A DNA stretch of 64,000 nucleotides from Deferribacter desulfuricans SSM1 (GCF_000010985.1 NC_013939.1:1641501-1705500), one strand, 5' to 3'. Counted from the first letter of the stretch, positions 26,020-35,378 are shown. Notes: generated by a model not told the origin, from the letters alone. Program-made: numbers and translations.

Positions 26020-26703
26020 TTACACAAAATTTCTAACTACCACATTTGAAAAACACTCCTGAAAAATTTTGATATTTCTTTCGAAATCAACATTTCTTAC
26101 AAAAGATGCAAACCTTTTATCCAAAAATGGCTTATCAAATATCGGCTTTTGTAAAATAATTTTATCATTTCTATCTACAAAACTTAAAAAATGTAACAAA
26201 TCTTCTTTGTCAAAATCCTTCCACATGGTAATTCTCAACTCAAAAGGGATGTCATAACTTTTTAACAATTCATAACTTTTCAAAAAATCTCTAAAACGGT
26301 AATTTTTTCTTGTAATAAATCTAATATCTTCATCACTAAACCCTTTTACATCCATTGCCACATAATTCAGCAAACTTTTTTCTAACGCTTTTTTAAATTT
26401 GGCATAAGAAAAACCATTAGTATCTAATTTTATGCTAACACCTAACTTTTTTAATTTCTCAAAAAAATCTAAAATATGGGGGTGAAAAAGTGGCTCACCC
26501 CCAGTAATAGCAACATACTTTATTTTATTAAGTATCAAATATTCAAAAAAATCTTCTGTTTTATCTTTTACTAATTTTTTTAAAACTAGTTCTCTATTAT
26601 AGCAAAACCTACACAGCAAATTGCAACCAGAGATAAACACAACTGCAGAAACTTTCCCCGGATAATCATTTAAAGATACTGGCTCAAAGTCTGCAACAAT
26701 CAT
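26020..26703 (-). CDS. nrdG: Class III ribonucleotide reductase activase (radical SAM)
   Basis: 227 residues. The radical-SAM cluster motif C27-x3-C31-x2-C34 (SGCNLLCRFCYN) is followed by TGGEPLFHP. It is the pyruvate-formate-lyase-activase-like class that installs a glycyl radical. It is the third gene behind nrdD and the separate glycyl-radical peptide and overlaps the latter by 20 nt, so its target is almost certainly that peptide. The class III enzyme makes deoxynucleotides without oxygen. Confidence 0.88.
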   Translation of the reverse strand: MIVADFEPVSLNDYPGKVSAVVFISGCNLLCRFCYNRELVLKKLVKDKTEDFFEYLILNKIKYVAITGGEPLFHPHILDFFEKLKKLGVSIKLDTNGFSYAKFKKALEKSLLNYVAMDVKGFSDEDIRFITRKNYRFRDFLKSYELLKSYDIPFELRITMWKDFDKEDLLHFLSFVDRNDKIILQKPIFDKPFLDKRFASFVRNVDFERNIKIFQECFSNVVVRNFV

Positions 26704-26878
26704 ATTCTAACCCAAATTCATACCTTTCCTTAAATTCTTCCTGTTTCCCATCATTCCAGTTTTGCACAGGTCTATGATACCCCACCACTCTTGAATATAC
26801 TTCGCACTTTTCCCCTTTCACATTTTCCAACTCATTTTCAAGTTCTTTAATTTTCTTCAAAACATCTTCTTTTTTCAT
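26684..26878 (-). CDS. Separate glycyl-radical subunit of class III ribonucleotide reductase
   Basis: 64 residues. After a charged helical segment (about 1-22) comes CEVYSRVVGYHRPVQNWN, then GKQEEFKERYEFG, the C-terminal glycyl-radical loop normally fused to NrdD; G33 in RVVGY is the expected radical site. The large NrdD upstream stops just before this part would begin. The gene has its own AGGAGG 5 nt before the second of two adjacent ATGs, so it looks like a true separate cistron and not a frameshift. It lies between nrdD and nrdG. Its tail adds a CC pair. Confidence 0.82.
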   Translation of the reverse strand: MKKEDVLKKIKELENELENVKGEKCEVYSRVVGYHRPVQNWNDGKQEEFKERYEFGLEYDCCRL

Positions 26879-26901
26879 CATAACCTCCTTGATTAATATA
26901 A

Positions 26902-28935
26902 TTATTCTTTAAGTAATGATTTTAATTGCTCTATTTCCTGCAATATCTTCATCTTTTTCTCTTCCTTACATATTGGACACTCAAAATGTCTCCCTGATAA
27001 ATACCCATGAACAGGGCAAACAGAAAAGGTTGGTGTAATGGTAAAATAAGGCATTCTAAATTCTGTGCCTATTCTCTTTACAAGTTCTTTTAACGAATCA
27101 ATATCTTCTACAGCTTCACCTAAAAAAGCATGAAAAACTGTTCCACCTGTGTATAAAGTCTGTAATTTATCCTGATGATTTAAAGCACTAAATAAATCAA
27201 CCCTTTTATTGACGGGTAACTGAGTAGAATTTGTATAATAAGGTTTCTCTTCTCCACAGGTTATTATATCAGGAAAGTTATTTTTATCTATTTTTGCCAG
27301 CCTGTAACTTGTACTTTCAGCCGGAGTTGCCTCCAAATTGTAAAGCATATCATCCTCTACCTGAAATTCTCCGAGTCTATTATTGATAAACTGCAACACT
27401 TTCACTGCAAACTCCACCCCTTCCTCATGAACAATATCCACACCTATAAAATTCAGCAGTGACTCATTCATCCCAACAATACCAATAGTATTAAAGTGAT
27501 TTTTCCAATACTGCCCAAATCTCTCCTTTATTTCTGAAAGATAATACTTTGCATAAGGGTAGAGCCCCTTGTCAGTTAGGTTTTCAAGTGTTTTTCTTTT
27601 AATTTTTAGACTTGTTCTTGCAAGTTCTAATAGTTTATTAAGCCTATCAAAATACTCATCTTCACTTTTTGATAAATAACCTATTCTTGGCAAATTGATA
27701 GTGACAACACCTATTGAACCAGTTAAAGGGTTTGCTCCAAAAAGTCCACCACCCCTTTTTCTGAGCTCTCTATTATCAAGTCTTAATCTGCAACACATAC
27801 TTCTTGCATCATCAGGACTCATATCACTGTTGATAAAGTTGGCAAAATAAGGGATTCCATACTTACCGGTCATTTTCATCAACTCTGCCACTATTTCACT
27901 ATCCCAATCAAAATCTTTGGTTAGATTATACGTCGGAATTGGAAAAGTAAAAATTCTCCCCTTTGCATCCCCTTCACACATCACTTCAATAAAAGCCTTA
28001 TTTATCATATCCATCTCTTTTTGAAATTCTGCATAAGTTTTATCTTTCACCTCTCCACCGACTACTACAGCTTCATTTTCATAAGTTGAAGGTACCTTTA
28101 AATCCATTGTTAGATTTGTAAAAGGGGTCTGAAAACCTACTCTTGTAGGGATATTTAAATTGAACACAAATTCTTGAATACACTGTTTTACCTCTTTATA
28201 GCTCAAGTTATCGTAGTAGATAAAGGGAGCCAAAAGTGTATCAAAATTTGCAAAAGCCTGCGCGCCAGCAGCCTCTCCTTGTAAAGTATAAAAAAAGTTT
28301 ACAATTTGCCCAAGTGCACTTCTAAAATGCTTTGGGGGAGCACTTTCAACTTTCCCCTCAACACCCCTAAAACCTTTTAGCAATAAATCTCGTAAATCCC
28401 AACCACAGCAGTAAACAGAAAGCATTCCAAGATCATGAATATGGAAATCTCCATTTTCATGAGCATGCTTTATCTCTTCTGGGTAAATTTTATTTAGCCA
28501 ATACTTAGCGGTAATTGTTGAAGAAATGTAATTATTTAACCCCTGCAATGAATATGTGGTATTACTGTTTTCTTTTACTCGCCAGTCGTTATTCCCAAGG
28601 TATTCATCAATTAATTCAAAGGCATCATCAAGGGCATTTTTCAAGTCCCTCATATCAGATCTTTTTTTACGATAAAGGATATAAGCTTTTGCAGTTTTTG
28701 CATGGCCATTTTCTATTAAAACTTTTTCAACAATATCCTGAATCTCTTCAACTGTGGCAACTCCAAGCTGTCCAAATTTTTCATCTGCTATTTTTGAAAC
28801 CTCTAAAGCAAGCTTGTTGGCTATATTTCTATCCTCACCACCAACAGCTTTTGCTGCTTTAAAGATTGCATTTGCTATCCTTTCATAGTCAAAAGACACA
28901 ATACGACCGTCACGTTTTATAATTTTACTTATCAC
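26902..28935 (-). CDS. nrdD: Anaerobic (class III) ribonucleotide reductase large subunit lacking the glycyl-radical tail
   Basis: 677 residues. An ATP-cone (about 1-95) gives allosteric control, followed by the ten-stranded barrel with conserved segments HIHDLGMLSVYC, GIPYFANFINSD and NPLTGSIGVVTINLPR. The C-terminus holds CPVHGYLSGRHFECPIC, a likely zinc site, then ends in a short helix; the RVxGY motif is absent and is encoded by the next gene. Start is GTG at 28935, with GGAGG 6 nt upstream; a TTG four codons earlier overlaps that RBS. A cobalamin riboswitch precedes it. Confidence 0.92.
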   Translation of the reverse strand: MISKIIKRDGRIVSFDYERIANAIFKAAKAVGGEDRNIANKLALEVSKIADEKFGQLGVATVEEIQDIVEKVLIENGHAKTAKAYILYRKKRSDMRDLKNALDDAFELIDEYLGNNDWRVKENSNTTYSLQGLNNYISSTITAKYWLNKIYPEEIKHAHENGDFHIHDLGMLSVYCCGWDLRDLLLKGFRGVEGKVESAPPKHFRSALGQIVNFFYTLQGEAAGAQAFANFDTLLAPFIYYDNLSYKEVKQCIQEFVFNLNIPTRVGFQTPFTNLTMDLKVPSTYENEAVVVGGEVKDKTYAEFQKEMDMINKAFIEVMCEGDAKGRIFTFPIPTYNLTKDFDWDSEIVAELMKMTGKYGIPYFANFINSDMSPDDARSMCCRLRLDNRELRKRGGGLFGANPLTGSIGVVTINLPRIGYLSKSEDEYFDRLNKLLELARTSLKIKRKTLENLTDKGLYPYAKYYLSEIKERFGQYWKNHFNTIGIVGMNESLLNFIGVDIVHEEGVEFAVKVLQFINNRLGEFQVEDDMLYNLEATPAESTSYRLAKIDKNNFPDIITCGEEKPYYTNSTQLPVNKRVDLFSALNHQDKLQTLYTGGTVFHAFLGEAVEDIDSLKELVKRIGTEFRMPYFTITPTFSVCPVHGYLSGRHFECPICKEEKKMKILQEIEQLKSLLKE

Positions 28936-29027
28936 AATAACCTCCAAATAGTTTTTGATGATTTAAATAAGGATTCTTCAGATAATATGGATGATCAGAA
29001 ACATCCTACCCTCCGTAGGTCTTTTTT

Positions 29028-29186
29028 GCAGGCCGGTCTCCTGGCTCGCCTTCATCCTACTCGCCCGCCTTCCCACCATGCACCTAAAATACTTTAGATG
29101 CTCGGTAGTGGCACGAAAGGGCTTTCGTCCAGCTCACAGTTGCGGGGGCAGCGCCGGATTTTCACCGGACTTCCCGTCACCTGCTA
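29028..29186 (-). promoter_or_regulatory. Cobalamin (B12) riboswitch in front of nrdD
   Basis: On the minus strand the classical B12-element is complete: GGGAA..CCGGTG, the B12-box core CGGCGCTGCCCCCGCAACTG, GCCACT, GGGAAGGCG, and AGCCAGGAGACCGGCC, closed by a GCAGG/CCTGC stem. It lies about 95 nt upstream of the nrdD start. The expression platform is not a clear T-tailed terminator. CCTAC/GTAGG and GGATG/CATCC pairs occur at about 28992-29020. Confidence 0.95.
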
Positions 29187-29191
29187 AATTG

Positions 29192-29219
29192 ATTATAGCA
29201 CAACCTTTAATATTTTCAA
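29192..29219 (-). promoter_or_regulatory. Promoter of the B12 riboswitch-nrdD transcript
   Basis: Minus strand TTGAAA (29214-29219), 16-nt spacer, TATAAT (29192-29197). Transcription would begin at about 29185, right at the first aptamer stem. Confidence 0.75.
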
Positions 29220-29221
29220 AC

Positions 29222-29947
29222 TCAAAATATTATTTTTTTATTACAAAAAACTTCACTTAAAACTTTTGTAATTTCTTGTTGGTTATCTATTTTACTGTTT
29301 TCAAAACCTTTAAATTCAACCTTCAGATAATCACCAAAATATCTCACTCTTATATCAGGAAAGTTATTCCTCAATCTATCTTCTGCAATTTCAATCTTTC
29401 TCATTATCTTATGATTAGCACCATTTGCTTTAATTCTTGTAGCTATGCACGATTGAGTATGAAAATCTATCTTTGATAAAATTGACTTCTTAATCGCTTC
29501 TTTTACAAAATCTTTTCCAAGCCCATTTTCCAATAACGGCGATTTAATATCATACATCTTTAAAGCTTTAAGTCCTGGTCTAAAATCATTTAAGTCATCA
29601 AAGTTCGTCCCATCAAAAATCACATCCATATCAAGCTCTTTTTTAATTTTTATAAGTTCTTCCATTATATTATTTTTGCAATAAAAGCACTTTTCACTAT
29701 CACTATTAAACAGATTTTTGGCAAGCTTTGAGTAAAAAGGCTTCCATGAAACATCTAATAAACTTGCAATTTTATAGGCTAAATTTATTTCATATGTAAA
29801 CATATTGAGATTTACGCAAGTTGCAGCTACAACATTGCCTTTACCGAGAAAATTAGTTGCTAATTGAAGTACAACAGCACTATCTGCCCCACCACTTAAG
29901 GCAACAATAGCACTTTTAAAACGTTTAAAATATGTTTCTATATTCAC
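29222..29947 (-). CDS. larE: LarE-type ATP-dependent sacrificial sulfur transferase
   Basis: 241 residues. The PP-loop SGGADS (18-23) binds ATP. CFYC (C87, C90) and SCIATR with C167, the position of the sacrificial or cluster-binding cysteine in LarE, identify the family. LarE donates sulfur to the nickel-pincer nucleotide cofactor of lactate racemase and relatives. larC is in the same region at 33585, but larB and larA are not visible here. Start is a GTG with a weak RBS. It follows the membrane protein by 18 nt in what appears to be one operon. Confidence 0.85.
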   Translation of the reverse strand: MNIETYFKRFKSAIVALSGGADSAVVLQLATNFLGKGNVVAATCVNLNMFTYEINLAYKIASLLDVSWKPFYSKLAKNLFNSDSEKCFYCKNNIMEELIKIKKELDMDVIFDGTNFDDLNDFRPGLKALKMYDIKSPLLENGLGKDFVKEAIKKSILSKIDFHTQSCIATRIKANGANHKIMRKIEIAEDRLRNNFPDIRVRYFGDYLKVEFKGFENSKIDNQQEITKVLSEVFCNKKIIF

Positions 29948-29965
29948 AAAAAATAACCAACTATC

Positions 29966-31792
29966 TTAATTTAAAAAATCACCTAATCCTCTTTTCACCT
30001 TGTTTTCAAGCTTGTTTTGATACTTTTTCTTCAATTTATCTTTCTCTTCATTTAATCTTCTTTTCACTTCAGATTTTAATTTGTTTTTCCATAAACCTTT
30101 TAACTGATCAGTAATCGTTTTTGTATCAACTTTAACCACTGGATTATCAAGCTCCCCTGTTAAATAGACAGGGAATGTCAAAAGTTTTATTTTCTGGTCA
30201 CCTAATTTAGGAACAGCTACCAAACTGTCTTCCAATCTAACATCTAGTTTTAAATTAAGTTTAACGTCATCATTTTCACTAAAAAACGACCCAACCCCTT
30301 TTAAGGTAACATATCCATCTTTTATTTGGTTTGGCACTTTTACTTTAACAACATCTAACGCCTTATTTAAAGCTACTTTATTCATTGAAATATCAATATT
30401 ATTCTTACCACCAGTTTTAGATAACTCATTAAATACAGTATTTAAATAAAAAGTATTTTTAGAAGATCTTGCAACTATCTCTGGTGCCTGAGTGGACAAA
30501 TTAGGGTTAGTAGAAATTTCCTTTATTGTTATCGCTAATGTTTCATCTTTAAAGTAATTTGAAGCCTTTATATTGTTTGCTGTAATAAGAGTAGCTGCAA
30601 AGACCGGAGCACCTTTAATCAAATAAGATGCTTTTACATTTTGATAACCCATAGCAAGAGCCTTCTCTTTTAATGCTTCTTTGTATGATTTATCTTTTGG
30701 TTCAATTTTTAATTTTTTTCTAGCCACTAAATCTTTCAATTTTTTGTACCAGTTTTTAATCTTTGCTAATTTGATTTTCCAATCTTTAGCATTTGATATA
30801 TAATCTTCTAAAGAACCTTTATCTTTTACGACTGTTTTCTTTTCTGTTTTCTTCTCGACTTTTTTTTCACTGACCTTGAGTGGAGTTATAATCTTTCCTG
30901 GTTTTACACGTTTGCTTGATAGCTCACCATCAAACACCTCAACTTTGTCAAGTCTTAATCTTTTTAACAACAGCTGATTTACACTCAAATCTGCAACAAT
31001 TCTTTTTGCTGAGAAAACATTTTCATCCAACTTTTCCGGATCACAAATTTCTAATTTATTTATAATCAGTTTACCTTTATTAAAACTTACATCAACACTA
31101 CCAACATCAACAGTAGCACCATTTATCCTTTCTAACCCCTTCACCATGAACTTCTTTATCATTGCTCCAGCAAATAATTGTTGAAAAACAAAAAAACCAA
31201 TAATAATAACAACGACTAAAGCTACACCTGTAATTCTTATAGGCAAAACCCTTTTAGTCGTAGTTTCTTCTATATCTTTTCCACTTCCAAACAATATCCA
31301 GAAAATAATTTTTCCGACAAATGAGTTTTTAAATTTTTTAAATTTTGGAGAACTCTCTGATAATCCAGTTTCAGACATTTTAAAAAGTTTTGATAAATAA
31401 AAAATAATCAGACCAAATAAAATACCTAAAAATATCCCAATCAAAAATCCACCACTTGTAAGATAATATTCAAAACCAAACAAAGCTAAAACAGGTGTAT
31501 TTACAATATATTCAAATAAAGATGTCGCAGCTCTATCAATCAAAAACACACCGATATTAAAAACTAAAGGGATAAACAAATAAAATAAAATCTTAGATAT
31601 TGCAAAAACAAAGAGAAAAATACCGAGATTTGCATTCAAAATCAAAAAAAGAAAAATAACAAAAATTGTTAGGCCAGGTGCTCTAACAAATCCTGGAGTA
31701 AAACCCAACACTGCTCCTAATATACTGGCAAACAAAACTTGTAAAAATGTATTTTGCCCTCTTAATATCTTAAAAAATTTTCTAATAAACAT
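29966..31792 (-). CDS. Membrane protein: N-terminal multi-helix domain plus AsmA-like C-terminal region
   Basis: 608 residues. The first 210 residues contain about five or six membrane helices and begin like DUF2062/TIGR03546 proteins (FLQVLFASILGAVLGFTPGF). After a further helix (about 190-215) comes a long periplasmic region with AsmA-like features (VGSVDVSFNKGKLIINKLEI, repeated beta segments, a Lys-rich linker at about 310-375) resembling TIGR03545. In other genomes these two families are often neighbouring genes, here they appear joined. A role in envelope assembly or lipid transport is a guess. AGGAGG precedes the ATG. Confidence 0.6.
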   Translation of the reverse strand: MFIRKFFKILRGQNTFLQVLFASILGAVLGFTPGFVRAPGLTIFVIFLFLILNANLGIFLFVFAISKILFYLFIPLVFNIGVFLIDRAATSLFEYIVNTPVLALFGFEYYLTSGGFLIGIFLGILFGLIIFYLSKLFKMSETGLSESSPKFKKFKNSFVGKIIFWILFGSGKDIEETTTKRVLPIRITGVALVVVIIIGFFVFQQLFAGAMIKKFMVKGLERINGATVDVGSVDVSFNKGKLIINKLEICDPEKLDENVFSAKRIVADLSVNQLLLKRLRLDKVEVFDGELSSKRVKPGKIITPLKVSEKKVEKKTEKKTVVKDKGSLEDYISNAKDWKIKLAKIKNWYKKLKDLVARKKLKIEPKDKSYKEALKEKALAMGYQNVKASYLIKGAPVFAATLITANNIKASNYFKDETLAITIKEISTNPNLSTQAPEIVARSSKNTFYLNTVFNELSKTGGKNNIDISMNKVALNKALDVVKVKVPNQIKDGYVTLKGVGSFFSENDDVKLNLKLDVRLEDSLVAVPKLGDQKIKLLTFPVYLTGELDNPVVKVDTKTITDQLKGLWKNKLKSEVKRRLNEEKDKLKKKYQNKLENKVKRGLGDFLN

Positions 31793-31793
31793 C

Positions 31794-33332
31794 TTAACCT
31801 CCTGAGATTTTGTTCATTACAAAATTATTTTTATTATAACTTCTTGCAATTTCTTCAAATATCTTTCTAAAATGATAACCACATATAGCTAAATAAACAG
31901 CTAATGGGAAGGTTTTTGGTTTTTTTAAAACAACCCAGATCAAAAACCTAAAATAATACCATCTTTCTTTTCCTAAAATACCTAGTTTGATTAAAGACTT
32001 AAAAAAAGCTTTTATTCTCTCTTTTGACAAATTATTGACTTTTTCAGGTAAAAAGGGTGGAGTATATGTCTGTATAAAGTATTTTAACCGCTCATAAAAA
32101 TTTTTTGGATTATAAATAGTTGTTACAATTTTTAGATAACCATCAATAAGTTTTTTTGGTTCTATCTTTGGCTTAAAATTGATGCTAATATCTGTATTAT
32201 TTCCTGTAAAGATATTTTCCAATAAGCGATTCTCTTTTTTCAATTTGTCGTATAACTTTGTGCCAGGCGGTGCGTTTAAAATACCTACCATTGCTGAAAT
32301 AATTCCACTTTCTTGAATGAAATTAATTTGCTTATCAAAAATATCTTCTCTATCATTATCAAAACCAACAATAAATCCACCTTGCACTTGAAGCCCTTTT
32401 TTATGCAATTTTATAATAGACTTTTTTAAATCTCTTTTAACATTTTGATATTTATTACTTTCTATTAAACTATCCTCATTTGGAGATTCTATTCCAATAA
32501 ACACAGTATCAAAACCAGCTTTAACCATCAAATCTATCAACTCATCATCATCGGAAATATTTATAGAAACCTGTGTAAAAAATTCAAAAGGGTATCTCTT
32601 TTCTTTCATCCAATTAATTAATTTTGGCAACAAGTCATTCTTTAACTTGCTTCTATGTGCAATAAAATTATCATCAACGAAAAACACCCCTCCTCTAAAA
32701 CCTGTATTATAAATTTTTTCTAGCTCAAATAGAATCTGCTCAGAACTTTTTGTTCTTACTTTATGTCCAAACATAGATGTAACATTACAAAAATCACAAC
32801 TATAAGGACACCCTCTAGAAAACTGGAGGCTCAATGTAGCATAATCATTTATGTTTATAATTTCCCAAGATGGAGCTGGTGATTTTGTCAAATCAGCAAA
32901 ATTTTCCGATTTGTATATTTTAGATTCAACACCTTTTTTTATATCATATACAAAATCTTCGATATGTAATTCGCCTTCTCCTATAAAAAGGTAATCAACA
33001 TCTTTAAATTTTTCAAACTCAACAGTAAAAAGTGGCCCACCACCAGCAATCTTTACCCCAAAATCTTTACATTTTTTTATAACTTCTAAAGTTGAATCTT
33101 TTTGGACAGACATTGCACTTATCATAACAATGTCAGCCCATCTAATATCTTCATCATTTAACTTTTTGATATTCATATCGATTAATTTTAATGTCCAATC
33201 TTTTGGTAACATTGATGCAATTGTAAGTAATCCAAGTGGCGGTAAGCTTGCTTTTTTATTAATAAATGAAATGGCATATTCAAAGCTCCAAAAAGTTTTA
33301 GGATACTTTGGATAAATTAGTAAAACTTTCAT
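31794..33332 (-). CDS. B12-binding radical SAM protein, DUF4070 type
   Basis: 512 residues. An N-terminal cobalamin-binding Rossmann-like domain (about 1-150) is followed by a radical-SAM core with SRGCPYSCDFCNV (CxxxCxxC), a GIESPN segment, and a C-terminal DUF4070-like region. The family includes the hopanoid C-2 methylase HpnP, but most members have no assigned substrate; no hopanoid genes are seen here. It is the first gene of a unit with the AsmA-like protein (1 nt gap) and larE. RBS is weak. A dispersed repeat lies upstream. Confidence 0.8.
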   Translation of the reverse strand: MKVLLIYPKYPKTFWSFEYAISFINKKASLPPLGLLTIASMLPKDWTLKLIDMNIKKLNDEDIRWADIVMISAMSVQKDSTLEVIKKCKDFGVKIAGGGPLFTVEFEKFKDVDYLFIGEGELHIEDFVYDIKKGVESKIYKSENFADLTKSPAPSWEIININDYATLSLQFSRGCPYSCDFCNVTSMFGHKVRTKSSEQILFELEKIYNTGFRGGVFFVDDNFIAHRSKLKNDLLPKLINWMKEKRYPFEFFTQVSINISDDDELIDLMVKAGFDTVFIGIESPNEDSLIESNKYQNVKRDLKKSIIKLHKKGLQVQGGFIVGFDNDREDIFDKQINFIQESGIISAMVGILNAPPGTKLYDKLKKENRLLENIFTGNNTDISINFKPKIEPKKLIDGYLKIVTTIYNPKNFYERLKYFIQTYTPPFLPEKVNNLSKERIKAFFKSLIKLGILGKERWYYFRFLIWVVLKKPKTFPLAVYLAICGYHFRKIFEEIARSYNKNNFVMNKISGG

Positions 33333-33382
33333 ATATATATTTTATAACTCACTCCAACAAAAATCAACGAAAGTAATGAATT

Positions 33383-33541
33383 GAGTACGTTGCACAATAA
33401 ACTAATGTATTGATAACTATCACAATCATGAGATTATTTCGGCAACTTTTGTTGCCTCGTAATGACTGAAAAATGTCGTCTTTACTAGCTTCAGCGAATC
33501 AATCTAAGGTACTTAAGCAATTATTATTGTGCGATATCCTC
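33383..33541. repeat. Dispersed palindromic repeat, copy 5 (both ends present)
   Basis: Left end GAGTACGTTGCACAATAAAC, core GAGATTATTTCGGCAACTTT...GCGAATCAATCT (partly degenerate), right end ATTATTGTGCGATATCCTC. 159 bp, between larC and the radical SAM gene. Confidence 0.85.
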
Positions 33542-33584
33542 TCATCAATTTTGTAGCACGTTGAAATTGATGATATTAAGTAGA

Positions 33585-34739
33585 TTAATTATTAGCTTCA
33601 TATTTTTTTAAAATATCTATTTCAAGTTTTAATGGAGGAATATTTAAACTTTGTGAAAGTTTTTTTAAATCTTCCCATTCAACCTTAACCTTTTCTATAT
33701 CGTTATATCGATAAACTTTTAACCTTACATCCACACCCTTATAATTAAAATTTTTAATCTCTCTTTGCATAACAATTCTATCAATTTTACTAAATCTAAT
33801 ACCACTACTGCTACTAAACTTAAAAATTATATTCACTATACTATCAAATAGCTCCTCTTTACATAATACAGACAATTTATACGCTGGTCTATTTTTTTTC
33901 ATATAAATAGGGGTGTAAAAAACATCTAACGCACCCACTTCAAAAAATTTTTCCATCAAAAATCCAAACTTTTCGGCATCCATATCATCTATATTTGTTT
34001 CAATTTCAATAATACCCTCATCTTCTACATCTTCCAGCTTTAACAACCTTATCAGATTGGGGTATCTTTCAAAACTTTTTGAACCTGTCGCATAAAAAAT
34101 ATTTTTGACTTTACCACAGACCTTTCTTGTAAAACCTTTAGAATAAAATTTCACTATTGCTGCACCAGTTGGGGTGGTAAGCTCTTCATCGATATCTAAT
34201 CTTTCAAAATTGCAATCTCTTACTATTTCTAATGTTGCTGGTGCTGGAACAGGTATAACCCCATGCTGAGAATTAACGAAGCCATTTCCAAGTCTAAAAT
34301 AACTTGATTTAATTATTGGCCTATTTAGCTTATTATAAAACCAAGCTGCACCAACAATATCTATAATTGAATCAATAGCTCCCACCTCATGGAAGTGAAC
34401 TTCATCGATATCTTTCCCATGAATTTTAGCTTCTGCCTCAGCTATAATACGAAAAATTTCTATCGCATCAGATTTAATATTTTCATCAAAATGCGAGCTC
34501 TCAAGCATCTTTCTTATATCTTTAAAAGTCCTATGGATATGCGGTTCTTTAGAAATTTTTAGATTCAATTTATAAGCTCTAATCCCATTTACAAGTTTTT
34601 CTTCTAAGTTTAAAGTCATTTCGGTATCTAAAAATATAGATAATTCAGCACCAAGCTTTTCAAAATTACCATATAACTGCCCCATCAACGATAAAAAGAT
34701 ATCACCTGAAATACCTGAAATCATATCTAAATAAAGCAT
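33585..34739 (-). CDS. larC: Nickel-pincer cofactor biosynthesis protein LarC
   Basis: 384 residues, in one uninterrupted frame; in Lactiplantibacillus the protein is made by a programmed frameshift, which is not needed here. Family hallmarks (formerly DUF111) are YLDMISGISGDIFL, DEVHFHEVGAIDSIIDIVGAA and ELTTPTGAAIV. LarC inserts nickel, with CTP, into the pyridinium dithiocarboxylate cofactor. It begins directly after the nth stop codon (TAA ATG) as the last gene of menG-ubiD-nth-larC. larE lies 3.6 kb away in a separate unit. Confidence 0.9.
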   Translation of the reverse strand: MLYLDMISGISGDIFLSLMGQLYGNFEKLGAELSIFLDTEMTLNLEEKLVNGIRAYKLNLKISKEPHIHRTFKDIRKMLESSHFDENIKSDAIEIFRIIAEAEAKIHGKDIDEVHFHEVGAIDSIIDIVGAAWFYNKLNRPIIKSSYFRLGNGFVNSQHGVIPVPAPATLEIVRDCNFERLDIDEELTTPTGAAIVKFYSKGFTRKVCGKVKNIFYATGSKSFERYPNLIRLLKLEDVEDEGIIEIETNIDDMDAEKFGFLMEKFFEVGALDVFYTPIYMKKNRPAYKLSVLCKEELFDSIVNIIFKFSSSSGIRFSKIDRIVMQREIKNFNYKGVDVRLKVYRYNDIEKVKVEWEDLKKLSQSLNIPPLKLEIDILKKYEANN

Positions 34740-35378
34740 TTAAGCCTCACTATTTGCAAATTTACAAACATCTCTCATTTCACAAATATCACACTTTGGT
34801 TTCTTTGCAGTACATATCTTTCTACCAAAATCAATTACCTGATGAGACCACTTAGTCCATTTTTCTTTTGGAATAACTTCCATTAAATCCTGCTCTATTT
34901 TATCTGGATTATCGTTATCTGTTAACCCAAGTCGCTGACTTATTCTTTTTACATGGGTATCTACAACAATACCTGGGATATTAAAGCAGTTGCCAAGCAA
35001 CACATTTGCTGTCTTTCTACCAATACCTGGCAATTTAACAAGCTCATTAATATCTACTGGAATTACGCCCTCATATTTTTCTAAAATAACTTCACTAAGT
35101 TTTTTTATATTCTTCGCTTTATTTCTAAAAAAACCAGTTGGTCTAATATCCTCCATTATCTCTTCTAAATCAGCGTTTTTAAAATCTTCAAAATTTTTAT
35201 ACTTCTTAAAAAGTGTCGCTGTTACCTTATTTACCCTTTCATCAGTACACTGAGCACTTAAAATTGTTGCTATTAAAAGCTGAAATGGGTTTTCATATTT
35301 TAAACTACACTTTGAATCAGCAAAATTTTCATCTAAGTATTTAACAAATTTCTCTGCAATTTCTTTTCTATTTGTCAT
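34740..35378 (-). CDS. nth: Endonuclease III
   Basis: 212 residues. The helix-hairpin-helix LVKLPGIGRKTANVLLG contains the catalytic Lys, VDTHVKRISQRLGL contains the catalytic Asp, and the C-terminal C-x6-C-x2-C-x5-C motif (from CTAKKPKC) binds the [4Fe-4S] cluster. It removes oxidised pyrimidines. The ATG at 35378 is used; an adjacent TTG lies one codon upstream. The start is inside the end of the ubiD-type gene (11-nt overlap), so translation is probably coupled. Confidence 0.95.
   Translation of the reverse strand: MTNRKEIAEKFVKYLDENFADSKCSLKYENPFQLLIATILSAQCTDERVNKVTATLFKKYKNFEDFKNADLEEIMEDIRPTGFFRNKAKNIKKLSEVILEKYEGVIPVDINELVKLPGIGRKTANVLLGNCFNIPGIVVDTHVKRISQRLGLTDNDNPDKIEQDLMEVIPKEKWTKWSHQVIDFGRKICTAKKPKCDICEMRDVCKFANSEA

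Noticed and set aside
26684-28935. Frameshifted or truncated nrdD pseudogene
   Set aside because: A stop, a 23-bp gap with AGGAGG and a new ATG separate the two parts, so they look like two designed cistrons.
33585-34739. Programmed frameshift in larC
   Set aside because: The gene is one intact 384-codon frame, so no frameshift is needed.
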